Notes: generated by a model from the sequence alone, not told the origin. Shown: positions 34,943-43,971, counted from the first letter of the stretch. The stretch: DNA of 64,000 bases from JAGNKE01 sp964583335 (GCA_964583335.1 CAZOVG010000004.1:124001-188000), one strand, 5' to 3'. Translations and numbers: made by a program.

Positions 34943-36297
34943 TCTTCGCAGCCATCAAAGACCATCCCGCAACTAAAACCGCCCTGAGCGATGGTGTGCG
35001 CACAATCACTTATGGTGAGTTAGAGAGCGAGATTCAAAATCGCGTAAAGGCCCTGCAGGGCGTTTCGGTCCTCGCAATCGCGCTGGATAATGGTTTGGAA
35101 TGGGTGCTTTGGGATCTGGCCGCCCTGAAGGCGGGAATCCCGTGCGTGCCCGTGCCGCCGTTCTTCTCGTCCGAACAGATTTCACACCTTCTTGGCTCTT
35201 CCGGTGTCTCGCATATTCTCACCCCACAAGGATTGCGGGGCACCGGAACGGGAAGGGAGGGCGTTTTACCAATCGGCGCGGCAAAAGTGACATTCACGTC
35301 TGGCACGACCGGCACGCCCAAAGGGGTTTGTCTGCCCCGAAAGGCCCTCGAGGCTGTACCCAAAAGCATCATAGAGGTCCTCGGTGGCGATTTGGCAGGA
35401 AGGCATGCCTGTGTTCTGCCGCTGGCTGTCCTTCTGGAAAACGTCGCGGGTGTTTACGCAGGTTTGATGGCGGGCTGCGCCATTCATTTGACCGCTCTTG
35501 GCAAGATCGGCGGCGATTACGAAAATATTCACGGCTTCCTAAAAAATACCGCTGCCAATTCCGCGATCCTCGTTCCCGAAATCCTGCGCATCCTGATGGC
35601 CCAGATCGTCGCTCATGGCCCGCTTCCTGATCTGAAATTTCTGGCGGTCGGCGGCTCAAAAGTGGACCCAACGCTGATTATGAAAGCGCGGAGCGCGGGA
35701 CTTCCGGTCTATGAGGGGTATGGTTTAAGCGAATGTGCCTCCGTTGTTTCCCTGAATACCCCTTACGGCGACCGCCCCGGCACGGCCGGTAAAATCCTGC
35801 CGCACGTTCAGGCCAGCATCGTTGAGGGAGAGATCGCCATCAAGAACCCCGGATTTTTGGGTTACATCGGGGAGACGGCGCCGGAGTCTCTGAAGACCGG
35901 CGACCTGGGAAGCCTTGATCAAGACGGATTTCTGACCGTCTCAGGCCGCAAGAAAAATGTGCTGATTACCTCTTACGGGCGCAACGTTTCGCCGGAGTGG
36001 GTGGAGAGCATGCTGCTTTCTTGGCCGGAAATAGCGCAAGCCGTTGTTTACGGCGATGCCTGCCCGCATCTGAGCGCTCTCATCGTCCCCGCAAAAAAGG
36101 CCTCCGATATCGAGGATGCCCTCGCTGGGGTCAATTCAAGATTGCCCGACTACGCGAAAATACGTGATTTCCGGATCGTCCCAGCATTCACCCTCGCGGA
36201 CGGCACTCTGACCGGCACGGGCCGCCCGAGGCGTGAAACCATTTTAAACCTTTACACCAAGGAGAAGACTTATGACCTTTTACAATCGACTGCTTAA
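34939..36297 (+). CDS. AMP-binding (ANL superfamily) acyl-activating enzyme
   Basis: 452 residues, somewhat short for the family (500 or more). Motifs are the P-loop TSGTTGTPKG (120-129), YEGYGLSE (258-265), TGDLG (320-324) and SGRKKN (335-340). It would activate a carboxylic acid as the acyl-adenylate and perhaps pass it to CoA or another acceptor. The A10 catalytic lysine appears replaced by arginine: LTGTGRPRR (424-432, R429), where other members have LTxTxKxRR. The gene overlaps both neighbours (4 bases and 26 bases). Confidence 0.9.
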   Translation: MIFAAIKDHPATKTALSDGVRTITYGELESEIQNRVKALQGVSVLAIALDNGLEWVLWDLAALKAGIPCVPVPPFFSSEQISHLLGSSGVSHILTPQGLRGTGTGREGVLPIGAAKVTFTSGTTGTPKGVCLPRKALEAVPKSIIEVLGGDLAGRHACVLPLAVLLENVAGVYAGLMAGCAIHLTALGKIGGDYENIHGFLKNTAANSAILVPEILRILMAQIVAHGPLPDLKFLAVGGSKVDPTLIMKARSAGLPVYEGYGLSECASVVSLNTPYGDRPGTAGKILPHVQASIVEGEIAIKNPGFLGYIGETAPESLKTGDLGSLDQDGFLTVSGRKKNVLITSYGRNVSPEWVESMLLSWPEIAQAVVYGDACPHLSALIVPAKKASDIEDALAGVNSRLPDYAKIRDFRIVPAFTLADGTLTGTGRPRRETILNLYTKEKTYDLLQSTA

Positions 36298-36943
36298 AGA
36301 AACGGAACTCGCGCGGAAAGAACTCTATTCCGTGCCCCAGTTGATCGACGGCCTGCAGGGTAAGATCAGCCGAGAGACCTATATTGCCTACCTCACGGAG
36401 GCGTATCATCACGTCTCGCACACCGTGCCGTTTCTGATGACGATGGGATCAAAGCTTCCGTCCGGTAAACGTTGGCTTCAAAAGGCGATTATTGAATATC
36501 AGGAGGAGGAAGTCGGCCACGAGGAATGGATCCTCAATGATATCGAGGCTGCGGGCGGAAACAAGGAGGCTGTTCGAAGCGCTGCTCCCAAACTGGAGAC
36601 GCAGGTTCTCATCGCCTATAACTACGATTATATGACCCGTAAAAACCCGGTCGGCTTTCTGGGGATGGTTTTCATGCTGGAAAGCACGTCAACGCAGATC
36701 GCCAATAAGGGCGCGGACGCGGTCAAGGAAACCCTTGGCCTGCCAAAAAAGGCGTTCTCCTATCTTTATTCTCATGGCGAACTGGATATCAGCCATATGA
36801 AATTCTTCGAGGAAACGGTGAACCAAGTCACTGATCCCGAAGACCAGAAGGCTATTATCGAAGTCGCGCAGAACACGTTCCGGCTGTTTGCGAATCTCTT
36901 GCGTGCCATTCCGCACGAAGGTCAGGTGAAACATGCCGCTTAA
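36272..36943 (+). CDS. Iron-containing redox enzyme, heme-oxygenase-like diiron fold
   Basis: 223 residues, all helical. Candidate metal ligands are E80-x2-H83 (QEEEVGHEEW), E137 (MLESTS) and H168-x3-D172-x2-H175 (HGELDISH); the last spacing is the same as in the CADD diiron enzyme. The family (HDO; TenA-like) includes UndA, CADD and oxidases that cleave or hydroxylate small amines and acids with O2. The start lies within the end of the AMP-binding gene and the stop overlaps the SDR gene by 11 bases. Substrate unknown. Confidence 0.85.
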   Translation: MTFYNRLLKETELARKELYSVPQLIDGLQGKISRETYIAYLTEAYHHVSHTVPFLMTMGSKLPSGKRWLQKAIIEYQEEEVGHEEWILNDIEAAGGNKEAVRSAAPKLETQVLIAYNYDYMTRKNPVGFLGMVFMLESTSTQIANKGADAVKETLGLPKKAFSYLYSHGELDISHMKFFEETVNQVTDPEDQKAIIEVAQNTFRLFANLLRAIPHEGQVKHAA

Positions 36944-37676
36944 GGCAAAAACCGTATATATCACCGGCGGAACGGGCGGGATCGGCTCGCCTCTGGTTGA
37001 AATGCTCCGGCGGGCCGGAGCCATCGTAACGGCCCATGACTACACCAAGGAGGGTGATCTCGTCGCCGGACTGGATAAAATCTGTAACCAGTTGCAGACC
37101 AACACGCCGGACATTCTGATTAATATGGCCGGATACAACGTCTTGGATTACTGCGAAAATCAGGATCTAAAGGCGGTTGTGGACCTCAATATGATGGTGC
37201 CGATGCGCCTGACGCAAGCCGTGCTCGCTAAAATGAAAGCGCGCGATTCAGGCCAGATCATCAATATGGGCTCGATGACGGCGCTCATCCCGCTCCCGCA
37301 TTTAACAGGCTACGTCGCGGCCAAAGCCGGGCTCAAGGGGTTTAATGACTCTCTTCGCCGCGAACTGGGCGGTACGAGCATCAAGCTGACCTATATCTCT
37401 CCGCGAGCCGTGCGCACGGGCATGAATTCCGGCGTAAAGGCCAGGGTCAACGAACTCACCAAAGTCAAATACGACGAGCCGGATGCCGTCGCCAAGCGCA
37501 TATTCAACGCCATCGTCAAAGCCGAGACTGAGGTGCGCATAGGCTGGCCGGAGCGGATATTCGCGATGGTCAACGCAAACTGCCCTTTTATCATCGACAA
37601 GGGTCTGCAAAAAAACCGCAAGATCGGTGAAGACGCCCTCAATGCGGAACGAACTATCAAGGCGAGGGCAGGGTGA
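36933..37676 (+). CDS. SDR-family oxidoreductase
   Basis: 247 residues with the cofactor motif TGGTGGIG (11-18), NMAG (64-67) and YVAAK (about 127-131) plus the catalytic serine of MGSMTAL. It would reduce or oxidise a carbonyl/alcohol with NAD(P). It overlaps the diiron-type gene by 11 bases and is followed after 4 bases by the DoxX-like gene, so it belongs to the same pathway. Confidence 0.92.
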   Translation: MPLKAKTVYITGGTGGIGSPLVEMLRRAGAIVTAHDYTKEGDLVAGLDKICNQLQTNTPDILINMAGYNVLDYCENQDLKAVVDLNMMVPMRLTQAVLAKMKARDSGQIINMGSMTALIPLPHLTGYVAAKAGLKGFNDSLRRELGGTSIKLTYISPRAVRTGMNSGVKARVNELTKVKYDEPDAVAKRIFNAIVKAETEVRIGWPERIFAMVNANCPFIIDKGLQKNRKIGEDALNAERTIKARAG

Positions 37677-37680
37677 CGGC

Positions 37681-38055
37681 ATGAGGATCCTGCTCAAAAT
37701 CATAACCGCCCTGTTCGGATTATTCTGGATTGTGTTCGGCCTGAATAATTTCCTGCATTTTTTTCCGATTCCTGCCCCCTCGGCGGCAGGCGCGGATTTC
37801 ATGCAGGCGCTTGAGAAGACAGGCTATCTTTTGCCCTTGATCTATGGTTCGCAAATCATCGCCGGAGCGATGTTGTTGGTCCGCCGCTTCATCGCGCTGG
37901 CCCTTCTCCTTCTGGCGCCGGTTGTGGCCAACATCATACTTTACGATCTTTTTCTCAACCCCTCAGGTCTTGTGATCGGCGCCGTGATCGGCGCGATCTT
38001 TGCGGCCATTCTGTTCGACCACAGGCAAAAATTCATTCCACTGCTTAAACCCTAG
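37681..38055 (+). CDS. DoxX-like membrane protein
   Basis: 124 residues with four predicted helices (about 3-20, 48-68, 72-90, 97-113) and a DoxX-type first helix (FGLFWIVFGLNNFLHFF). The ATG at 37681 follows GGGTGA; upstream frame belongs to the SDR gene. DoxX-like proteins are membrane partners of oxidoreductases; its role in this unit is unknown. Confidence 0.75.
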   Translation: MRILLKIITALFGLFWIVFGLNNFLHFFPIPAPSAAGADFMQALEKTGYLLPLIYGSQIIAGAMLLVRRFIALALLLLAPVVANIILYDLFLNPSGLVIGAVIGAIFAAILFDHRQKFIPLLKP

Positions 38056-38071
38056 AAAAGGAGATCATCCT

Positions 38072-38788
38072 ATGAAAAAACTATTGGCGTTATCCACTGC
38101 GATCTTTGCTCTATCGCTTCCCGCGAAGGCGCAAAATTATGAAGCGGGAAGCAACCACGCTCAGCCCGCTCAAGCCCAGTCCTCTCCGGCCTTGCAGGCG
38201 GAAGTCCCGCAAGATCCGGTAATCGAGCAGGTTCGTTATCTGCAAACCGAATGGGCAAAAATAAAATATCAGGTCCCCGATCAGGACACCCAGCTCAGCC
38301 TGATACGCAAGCTCGAACAACATGCGGCTAAGGTTACGGCCACCTACCCGGATCGCCCCGAACCCAAAATCTGGGAGGGGATCATCCTGTCAACGGATGC
38401 GGGCATTGACGGGGGGATCGGAGCGCTCGGCACGGTAAAAAAGGCAAAAGCGCTGCTTGAAGAGGCCATGAAAATCGACCCTAAAGCGCTGGACGGTTCG
38501 GCCTATACATCTCTGGGATCCTTATATTACAAGGTCCCCGGCTGGCCGGTCGCCTTCGGCGATAACGACGAGGCGGAAAAATACTTGGAAATGGCTTTAA
38601 AGATTAACCCCACCGGAATTGACCCCAACTTTTTCTATGGGGACTTTCTGATCGAGGACGGGCGACCTGATGAGGCCAAAGCCTACCTGGAAAAAGCTCT
38701 GATGGCCCCCGATCGCCCGGGACGGGAACTCGCCGATGCTGGACGGCGGCAGGAAATCAAAGCTAAACTTGCCGAAATCGGGAGTTAA
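38072..38788 (+). CDS. Exported TPR-type protein
   Basis: 238 residues with a signal peptide (MKKLLALSTAIFALSLPAKA). The mature protein has TPR-like helical pairs near 118-150 and 165-230 (for example DEAEKYLEMALKINPTGIDP and PDEAKAYLEKALMAPDRPG). The start at 38072 is backed by a strong AAAAGGAG ribosome site. Similar periplasmic TPR proteins occur beside such clusters; a sensor or scaffold role is inferred from the two-component genes that follow. Confidence 0.8.
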   Translation: MKKLLALSTAIFALSLPAKAQNYEAGSNHAQPAQAQSSPALQAEVPQDPVIEQVRYLQTEWAKIKYQVPDQDTQLSLIRKLEQHAAKVTATYPDRPEPKIWEGIILSTDAGIDGGIGALGTVKKAKALLEEAMKIDPKALDGSAYTSLGSLYYKVPGWPVAFGDNDEAEKYLEMALKINPTGIDPNFFYGDFLIEDGRPDEAKAYLEKALMAPDRPGRELADAGRRQEIKAKLAEIGS

Positions 38789-38802
38789 ATAGACAGGAAC
38801 CT

Positions 38803-39459
38803 ATGCGTCTGCTTTTGGTTGAAGACGATCGACACTTGGGAAAGGCCACGGCAGAAGGCTTGAAAGAGACCTATGCCGTGGACTGGGTGCGCTCGTCTGA
38901 AGACGCTGAGGAGGCGCTCTCTACGACCGCCTACGCCCTGATCGTGCTTGACATAAACCTGCCGGGCGCTTCTGGCTTGGAGCTTCTCAGCAAGCTTCGC
39001 AAAAACCATGATCAAATCCCGGTGCTGCTTCTCACCGCCCGCGATGCGGTCCGGCACCGTGTAGAGGGGCTGAACGCGGGAGCCGACGATTATGTGGTCA
39101 AGCCGTTCGATCTCGATGAATTGCTGGCGCGATGCGGGGCTCTCGTCCGCCGCCGCCATGGTTTTGCCGCCCCGGTTATCACATACAAAAATCTGACATA
39201 CGAGCCCTCGACCGGGCATGTGGAAAGGGACGGGGAGTCTATCGTGCTCTCTGGGCGGGAGCGCGCGATTTTTGACTGTCTGATCAGGAATATAGGCCGT
39301 AGTGTATCAAAGGATAAGATTACGGAAAGCGTCTATGACTGGTCCTCCGAGGAGATCGAAAGCAACACGATTGAGGTGCATATCGCGGCCCTGCGGCGTA
39401 AACTGGGACGCGATCTGATTAAGACAAACCGGGGTGTTGGATATATGATCCCGTCATGA
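38803..39459 (+). CDS. OmpR-family response regulator
   Basis: 218 residues. The receiver domain has acidic E7/D8/D9, phosphoacceptor D50 and K100 (DYVVKPF). A winged-helix DNA-binding domain follows (about 125-218), ending in LRRKLGRDLIKTNRGVGYM. The gene overlaps the kinase gene by 4 bases and lies 14 bases after the TPR gene, so it is part of the same transcript and may autoregulate it. Confidence 0.95.
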   Translation: MRLLLVEDDRHLGKATAEGLKETYAVDWVRSSEDAEEALSTTAYALIVLDINLPGASGLELLSKLRKNHDQIPVLLLTARDAVRHRVEGLNAGADDYVVKPFDLDELLARCGALVRRRHGFAAPVITYKNLTYEPSTGHVERDGESIVLSGRERAIFDCLIRNIGRSVSKDKITESVYDWSSEEIESNTIEVHIAALRRKLGRDLIKTNRGVGYMIPS

Positions 39460-40799
39460 AGTCATCTCGCGCCCATTATTCGCTCCGCAGCAGGCTGGTT
39501 GCCTGGATCAGTATTCCGGTGATCCTTGTCGCGCTTTTGGCCGTCGTATCGAGTTATTATTTTGCCCGGCATGAGATCGAGGAAGTCTACGACGCGCAAC
39601 TGGTCCACTCCGCCAAGGTTTTGCTTCAACTCACAGAGCATGAAATCATGCAGGACGAGGGCTTTTATCTGGGCCTTGAGAACCCGGATTTACAGCACCG
39701 TTACGAACGCAAACTGGGTTTTAGAATTTGGGCGAAAGACGGGCTGATCACCCAGTCTCCCAGTTCAAAGAGTTTCGGCGACTTTGAAGCCGGTCCGGGG
39801 TTCTCAAACCACTTTATCGACGGAAATGAATGGCGCTTCTATGTCTTTTTAGAGCCCGTAAACAAAATCAAGATCGAGGTTTCCGAGCGCTATGATATCC
39901 GCTACGAACTCATCATACAGCTTATGGCTTCCCTCATCGTTCCGGCGTTGATGTTTTTGCCCGTCATTCTGCTGATTATCTGGATGGGCATCCGTCAGGT
40001 TCTAAAGCCGGTCGTTGAAATTTCCGAAGACGTAGACGCCCGGAGCAGCGACGATCTTTCGCAGATACGAAAAAAATCCCTACCGCTGGAAATTGCACCT
40101 CTCATCACGGCCCTCAACCGTCTTCTTGAAAGAATGGAGCAAAGCTTCAGGCGCGAACGGGAGTTTACCGACCACGCGGCCCATGAATTGCGCACGCCGC
40201 TGGCTGCCATGAAAACGCAAACACAGGTTCTCGTCAAAAAGGCAAGGGAGATCCCGGAATTCTCAGAAGGCTTGGAGAACCTGCAGTCGTCTATCGATCG
40301 GGCCACGCATCTGGTGGAGCAGTTGTTGGCGTTGGCGAGGCTACAGCACGAAGCTCTGCCGCAGGAAAAGCTAGATCTGGCGGACATTCTGCAAAGTCGG
40401 CTCCCCGAGGCGGCACAACGGGCAAAAAGCAAGCACATTACTTTTAAGGCGGTCATCGCAGAAAATTGTATCATAAACGGGCATGCGGACTCGCTGCACA
40501 TCCTTCTGGGCAACCTGATCGATAACGCGCTTAAATATACCCCCGACAACGGCACCGTCTCCATTCTTCTGACATCCGATGGCATGCTTGAAATCGCAGA
40601 CACCGGGCCGGGCCTCAGCGATGAAGACAAGCTGCGCGTATTCGAGCGCTTCGTCCGTGCGGACAAATCCGGTCAGAGCGGCAGCGGCCTTGGGCTCTCC
40701 ATCGCCCAGTGGATCGCAAAGGCCCATAAGGTCGGCATACGCCTGCTGGATAATCGGCCGCAGGGACTCAAGGTTCAAATAAAGTGGGAGACCGTATGA
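39456..40799 (+). CDS. Sensor histidine kinase
   Basis: 447 residues of the QseC/TctE type. Two membrane helices (about 14-36 and 156-178) enclose a periplasmic sensor of about 120 residues. HAMP-like segment, then HisKA with H243 (HAAHELRTPLAAM) and the HATPase with N-box DNALKY, G1 DTGPGL and SGSGLGLSIA. It is cognate to the regulator upstream. The ligand is unknown; the product or precursor of the upstream enzymes is an obvious candidate. Confidence 0.95.
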   Translation: MKSSRAHYSLRSRLVAWISIPVILVALLAVVSSYYFARHEIEEVYDAQLVHSAKVLLQLTEHEIMQDEGFYLGLENPDLQHRYERKLGFRIWAKDGLITQSPSSKSFGDFEAGPGFSNHFIDGNEWRFYVFLEPVNKIKIEVSERYDIRYELIIQLMASLIVPALMFLPVILLIIWMGIRQVLKPVVEISEDVDARSSDDLSQIRKKSLPLEIAPLITALNRLLERMEQSFRREREFTDHAAHELRTPLAAMKTQTQVLVKKAREIPEFSEGLENLQSSIDRATHLVEQLLALARLQHEALPQEKLDLADILQSRLPEAAQRAKSKHITFKAVIAENCIINGHADSLHILLGNLIDNALKYTPDNGTVSILLTSDGMLEIADTGPGLSDEDKLRVFERFVRADKSGQSGSGLGLSIAQWIAKAHKVGIRLLDNRPQGLKVQIKWETV

Positions 40800-41188
40800 C
40801 GAACCGGATTTTGATAGCAGGGGCCCTTCTGGGGCTCGCCTCGGTCATCATGGGCGCCTTGGGCGATCATGGCATCGACCTAACGCCGGAAAAGGCCAAA
40901 AGCCTTGAAACCGCTATTCGCTATAACATGATCTATGCGGTGCTAATTGTGGCCATCGCCCTTGCTCCCGCGGAGCGAAAGCTGCATATCGCCGCGTACC
41001 TTTTCACAGCGGGAACTGTTCTCTTCTCATTCAGCATCTACGGGGCGCTTTTAAGCGGCGTCAAGCAACTCATATACCTGACCCCGGTCGGGGGCATCAC
41101 GATCATGATCGGCTGGTTGGCATTGGCTTGGCGGGGCGTGTTTTCTTCAAATTCGGGCGATATGCGGGTGGTATCAAGCGTTCGGTAG
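40796..41188 (+). CDS. DUF423 membrane protein
   Basis: 130 residues with four predicted helices and the DUF423 pattern (MGALGDHGI and later YGALLSGVK). The ATG at 40796 overlaps the kinase stop by 4 bases; the GTG at 40784 is less likely. It is the last gene of the unit. Function of the family is unknown. Confidence 0.88.
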   Translation: MTNRILIAGALLGLASVIMGALGDHGIDLTPEKAKSLETAIRYNMIYAVLIVAIALAPAERKLHIAAYLFTAGTVLFSFSIYGALLSGVKQLIYLTPVGGITIMIGWLALAWRGVFSSNSGDMRVVSSVR

Positions 41189-41243
41189 CCCTTAATTTGT
41201 CGATTTTCGTCGATTCAGGCTAAAAAACCAAGCTATGGCATCT

Positions 41244-41271
41244 TTGTGTTATTCGTTATTTCTTTTATACT
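41244..41271 (+). promoter_or_regulatory. Promoter of the HU-like gene
   Basis: TTGTGT (41244-41249), a 16-base spacer and TATACT (41266-41271) lie 40 bases before the ATG at 41311. The ribosome site TGGAGAAG follows. Confidence 0.5.
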
Positions 41272-41310
41272 GTCGTTCTTATCTAACCAAAATCTGGAGA
41301 AGTTATACTC

Positions 41311-41691
41311 ATGGCCATCAAGAAAAAAGGAACATCCTCTAAGGCGAAATCTGCCAAGCCTGCCGCTATAAAGCCCGTCAAAGATACTTTGACCAAATCG
41401 GCTTTGGTCGGTCTTCTCGCTGAAGAAAACGGAATTACGCGCTCGCAAGCAGCGGGCGTTCTGGCTTCATTAGAAAATGCTCTGCTCGGCTCCGTGCACC
41501 CTAAAGGCGTCGGCGAGTTTACGTTGCCCGGTCTTATGAAGGTTACTCTTCGTAAAGTCCCTGCGCGTAAGGCTGGAACCTTGATCCGTAATCCAAGTAC
41601 CGGCGAAATGATGAAGGCTGCCGCAAAGCCAGCATCTGTTCGTGTGAAAGTGCGCCCGCTGAAGAAGCTTAAAACAGCCGCCATTTCGTGA
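41311..41691 (+). CDS. HU/IHF-family DNA-binding protein with basic tail
   Basis: 126 residues: a Lys/Ala/Pro-rich N-terminal tail (1-25) followed by an HU fold (about 28-120; TKSALVGLLAEENGITRSQA and RNPSTGEMMKAAAKPASVRV). Standard HU is about 90 residues, so the tail is an extension, as in some alphaproteobacterial and actinobacterial HU variants. It probably bends or compacts DNA. It has its own promoter and terminator. Confidence 0.85.
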   Translation: MAIKKKGTSSKAKSAKPAAIKPVKDTLTKSALVGLLAEENGITRSQAAGVLASLENALLGSVHPKGVGEFTLPGLMKVTLRKVPARKAGTLIRNPSTGEMMKAAAKPASVRVKVRPLKKLKTAAIS

Positions 41692-41700
41692 TTTTTATGA

Positions 41701-41735
41701 AAGCCTGGGCCTGATAGCAGGTCCAGGCTTATTTT
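41701..41735 (+). terminator. Rho-independent terminator of the HU-like gene
   Basis: A 13-bp stem with one G-U pair (AAGCCTGGGCCTG / CAGGTCCAGGCTT, 41701-41713 and 41718-41730), a 4-base loop, then ATTTTC. It starts 9 bases after the stop. Confidence 0.8.
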
Positions 41736-42073
41736 CAGGCGGTGTTGTTCTGAGTGCCAAGAGTTCGCAGTTTCGGTGAACTCTCTCTTTTAGTTGCGAG
41801 TCCGGCGCCAGCCATCCTGTTTAAGATCTACCGAATATTGAGAATATATGTGTTTCGGTCTCCGAAGCGCTGTCAGTGGCATTATGCTCTGGCCGTATTG
41901 GGGTCCTTGTGTGCGTCCTGCTTTAGCGAAATAAGGCAAAAGTGGCTGGTTTCTGCCCTAAAGCAGCTTGATTCACAACAGCATATGAGGCTGAAAACAA
42001 GTATAAATTCTTCCTTTTCGCCATTTTTTATGTCATAAGCGCGCATTAAAATGAACGAAAGTCTCTTGAGCAT
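41736..42073. other. Intergenic stretch between the HU-like and ABC-F genes
   Basis: Apart from the terminator just before it I see no supported gene here. An open frame at 41754-42038 starts with GTG, has no ribosome site and gives a cysteine- and tryptophan-containing sequence without resemblance to any family. Confidence 0.5.
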
Positions 42074-43918
42074 ATGCTGACTGTATCAAACCTGACCTTT
42101 AAAATCGGCTCCCGCACAATATTGGATGACTGCAATTTTGCCATTATGGACAACTGGAAAGTTGGTGTTGTCGGGTTGAACGGCGCAGGGAAATCCACAT
42201 TATTCAAGCTTATTGCGGGTGATTTGATGCCTGATGGCGGGACAATCGCCATGAGTACGAAGCAGCGCATGGGCATGGTGCGACAGGACATTCCAGAAGT
42301 CGAGACATCGCTTCTTGATTTGGTACTGGAGGCGGACGAGGAGATGGCCAGCCTACGGAGGCAAACCGAGACAGAGGAAGACCCTAATAAAATTGCTGAG
42401 ATCTATCAGCGTCTTGCCGATATGGATGCGTATTCCGCGCCCGCCAAGGCCTCGCGCCTTCTAACCGGGCTTGGGTTTACGGAAGAGCAGCTGAGCGAGC
42501 CCTTTTCATCTTTCAGCGGAGGATGGCGGATGCGCGTGGCTTTGGCTGCGGCATTGTTCGTTGAGCCTGAAATATTGTTGTTGGATGAGCCGACAAATCA
42601 CCTGGACCTTGAAGCTATCATGTGGCTAGAGAGTTATCTCGCAAGTTATCCGCATACCTTATTGATCATTTCTCATGACCGCGAAGTGCTGAATAAATGT
42701 ATTGATCACGTCATCCATGTGGATCGCCAAAAGATTAAAATGTATACGGGCAACTATGACACTTTCGAGCGGGAACGTGCAGAAGCACTGGGTCTCCAGC
42801 AGAAGATGTTCGAGAAGCAGCAAGCCGAGCGTGCGCATATGCAAAAATTTGTTGACCGTTTCAAGGCGCAAGCTTCCAAAGCCAGTCAAGCGCAGAGCCG
42901 GATCAAGGCTCTGGAGCGAATGGATATTGTGGATGCCGTTATTGCGGATCGGGCGGTGCATTTTACCTTCCCCAATCCGAAGGAAATTCCCTCGCCGATG
43001 ATTTCCATCAATGGTGCGGATATTGGATATGCTGAGGGAAAACCCATTTTGAAGCGCGTGCGCGAGAGTATCGGCAATGATGACCGCATTGCGCTTCTGG
43101 GGGTTAACGGGCAGGGAAAATCAACTCTGATGAAGCTGATTGCCGATAAACTTGCACCTTTGAGCGGCGAGGTGTTTCGTTCGCCGAAGCTTCGTATCGG
43201 ATACTTCTCTCAGCACCAGACAGAGGAGTTGGATGTCGAATCCACGCCCTATCAGGAAATGATGACATTGATGCGCAAAACCTATCCTGACATTACAGAG
43301 CAGAAGGTGCGCGCAAAACTCGGCGCCTTTGGCTTTCCGCATACCCTGTCCAATAACACGATCAAATCCCTCAGCGGGGGCGAGAAGGCGCGGTTGCTTT
43401 TTGCCTTTATGAGCTTCGATGCGCCGCATTTGTTACTGCTGGACGAGCCGACGAACCACTTGGATATTGATGCGCGTGAGGCCTTGGTTCATGCGCTTAA
43501 CAATTACCAAGGTGCTATTGTTATCGTCAGTCATGACCCGAACATGGTGGAGCGTGTTGCAGACCGTCTTTGGGTTGTGCGAGACGGCACGTGCCTGCAT
43601 TTTGACGGCGATTTGGAAGATTACCGCAATTTCACCATTCAGGCGCGTCGTGATAAGGCTAAAGACAGTAAGAAGAAGAAAGAAAAGACTGCTGATGTGT
43701 CGGCTGAAATCATTTCGTTGAAAACTCCCGATCCGAAACTGGAGAGGAAGATCGAGACTTTAGAGGCGCAAAAGGCTGAGCTGGAGACAATCATGAGCGC
43801 GGAAGGGTTTTATATGAAGCCCCTAGCCGAGACTGCCAAAGTGCAGGATAAGCATGCCAAAGTCGTAGCCGATTTAGAGGCGATGGAAGAGCAGTGGCTG
43901 CAAGCGCTGGCGGGTTAG
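42074..43918 (+). CDS. ABC-F family ATPase (YheS/Uup-like)
   Basis: 614 residues with two ABC domains and no membrane segments: Walker A GLNGAGKST and GVNGQGKST, signatures FSGGWRMR and LSGGEKARL, Walker B ILLLDEPTNHLD and LLLLDEPTNHLD. ABC-F proteins act on the ribosome. A charged linker between the domains (about 235-285) and a coiled-coil C-terminus (about 535-614) are present, the latter as in Uup/YheS. It is followed by small genes in other directions and looks monocistronic. Confidence 0.93.
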   Translation: MLTVSNLTFKIGSRTILDDCNFAIMDNWKVGVVGLNGAGKSTLFKLIAGDLMPDGGTIAMSTKQRMGMVRQDIPEVETSLLDLVLEADEEMASLRRQTETEEDPNKIAEIYQRLADMDAYSAPAKASRLLTGLGFTEEQLSEPFSSFSGGWRMRVALAAALFVEPEILLLDEPTNHLDLEAIMWLESYLASYPHTLLIISHDREVLNKCIDHVIHVDRQKIKMYTGNYDTFERERAEALGLQQKMFEKQQAERAHMQKFVDRFKAQASKASQAQSRIKALERMDIVDAVIADRAVHFTFPNPKEIPSPMISINGADIGYAEGKPILKRVRESIGNDDRIALLGVNGQGKSTLMKLIADKLAPLSGEVFRSPKLRIGYFSQHQTEELDVESTPYQEMMTLMRKTYPDITEQKVRAKLGAFGFPHTLSNNTIKSLSGGEKARLLFAFMSFDAPHLLLLDEPTNHLDIDAREALVHALNNYQGAIVIVSHDPNMVERVADRLWVVRDGTCLHFDGDLEDYRNFTIQARRDKAKDSKKKKEKTADVSAEIISLKTPDPKLERKIETLEAQKAELETIMSAEGFYMKPLAETAKVQDKHAKVVADLEAMEEQWLQALAG

Positions 43919-43971
43919 TGTCCCTTGTTGCAAGTATTGATCGCCTCATGAAAGCTGGCTGTACCAGCTCC

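Noticed and set aside
41754..42038. 94-codon frame between the HU-like and ABC-F genes
   Set aside because: GTG start directly after a terminator, no ribosome site, no recognisable family.
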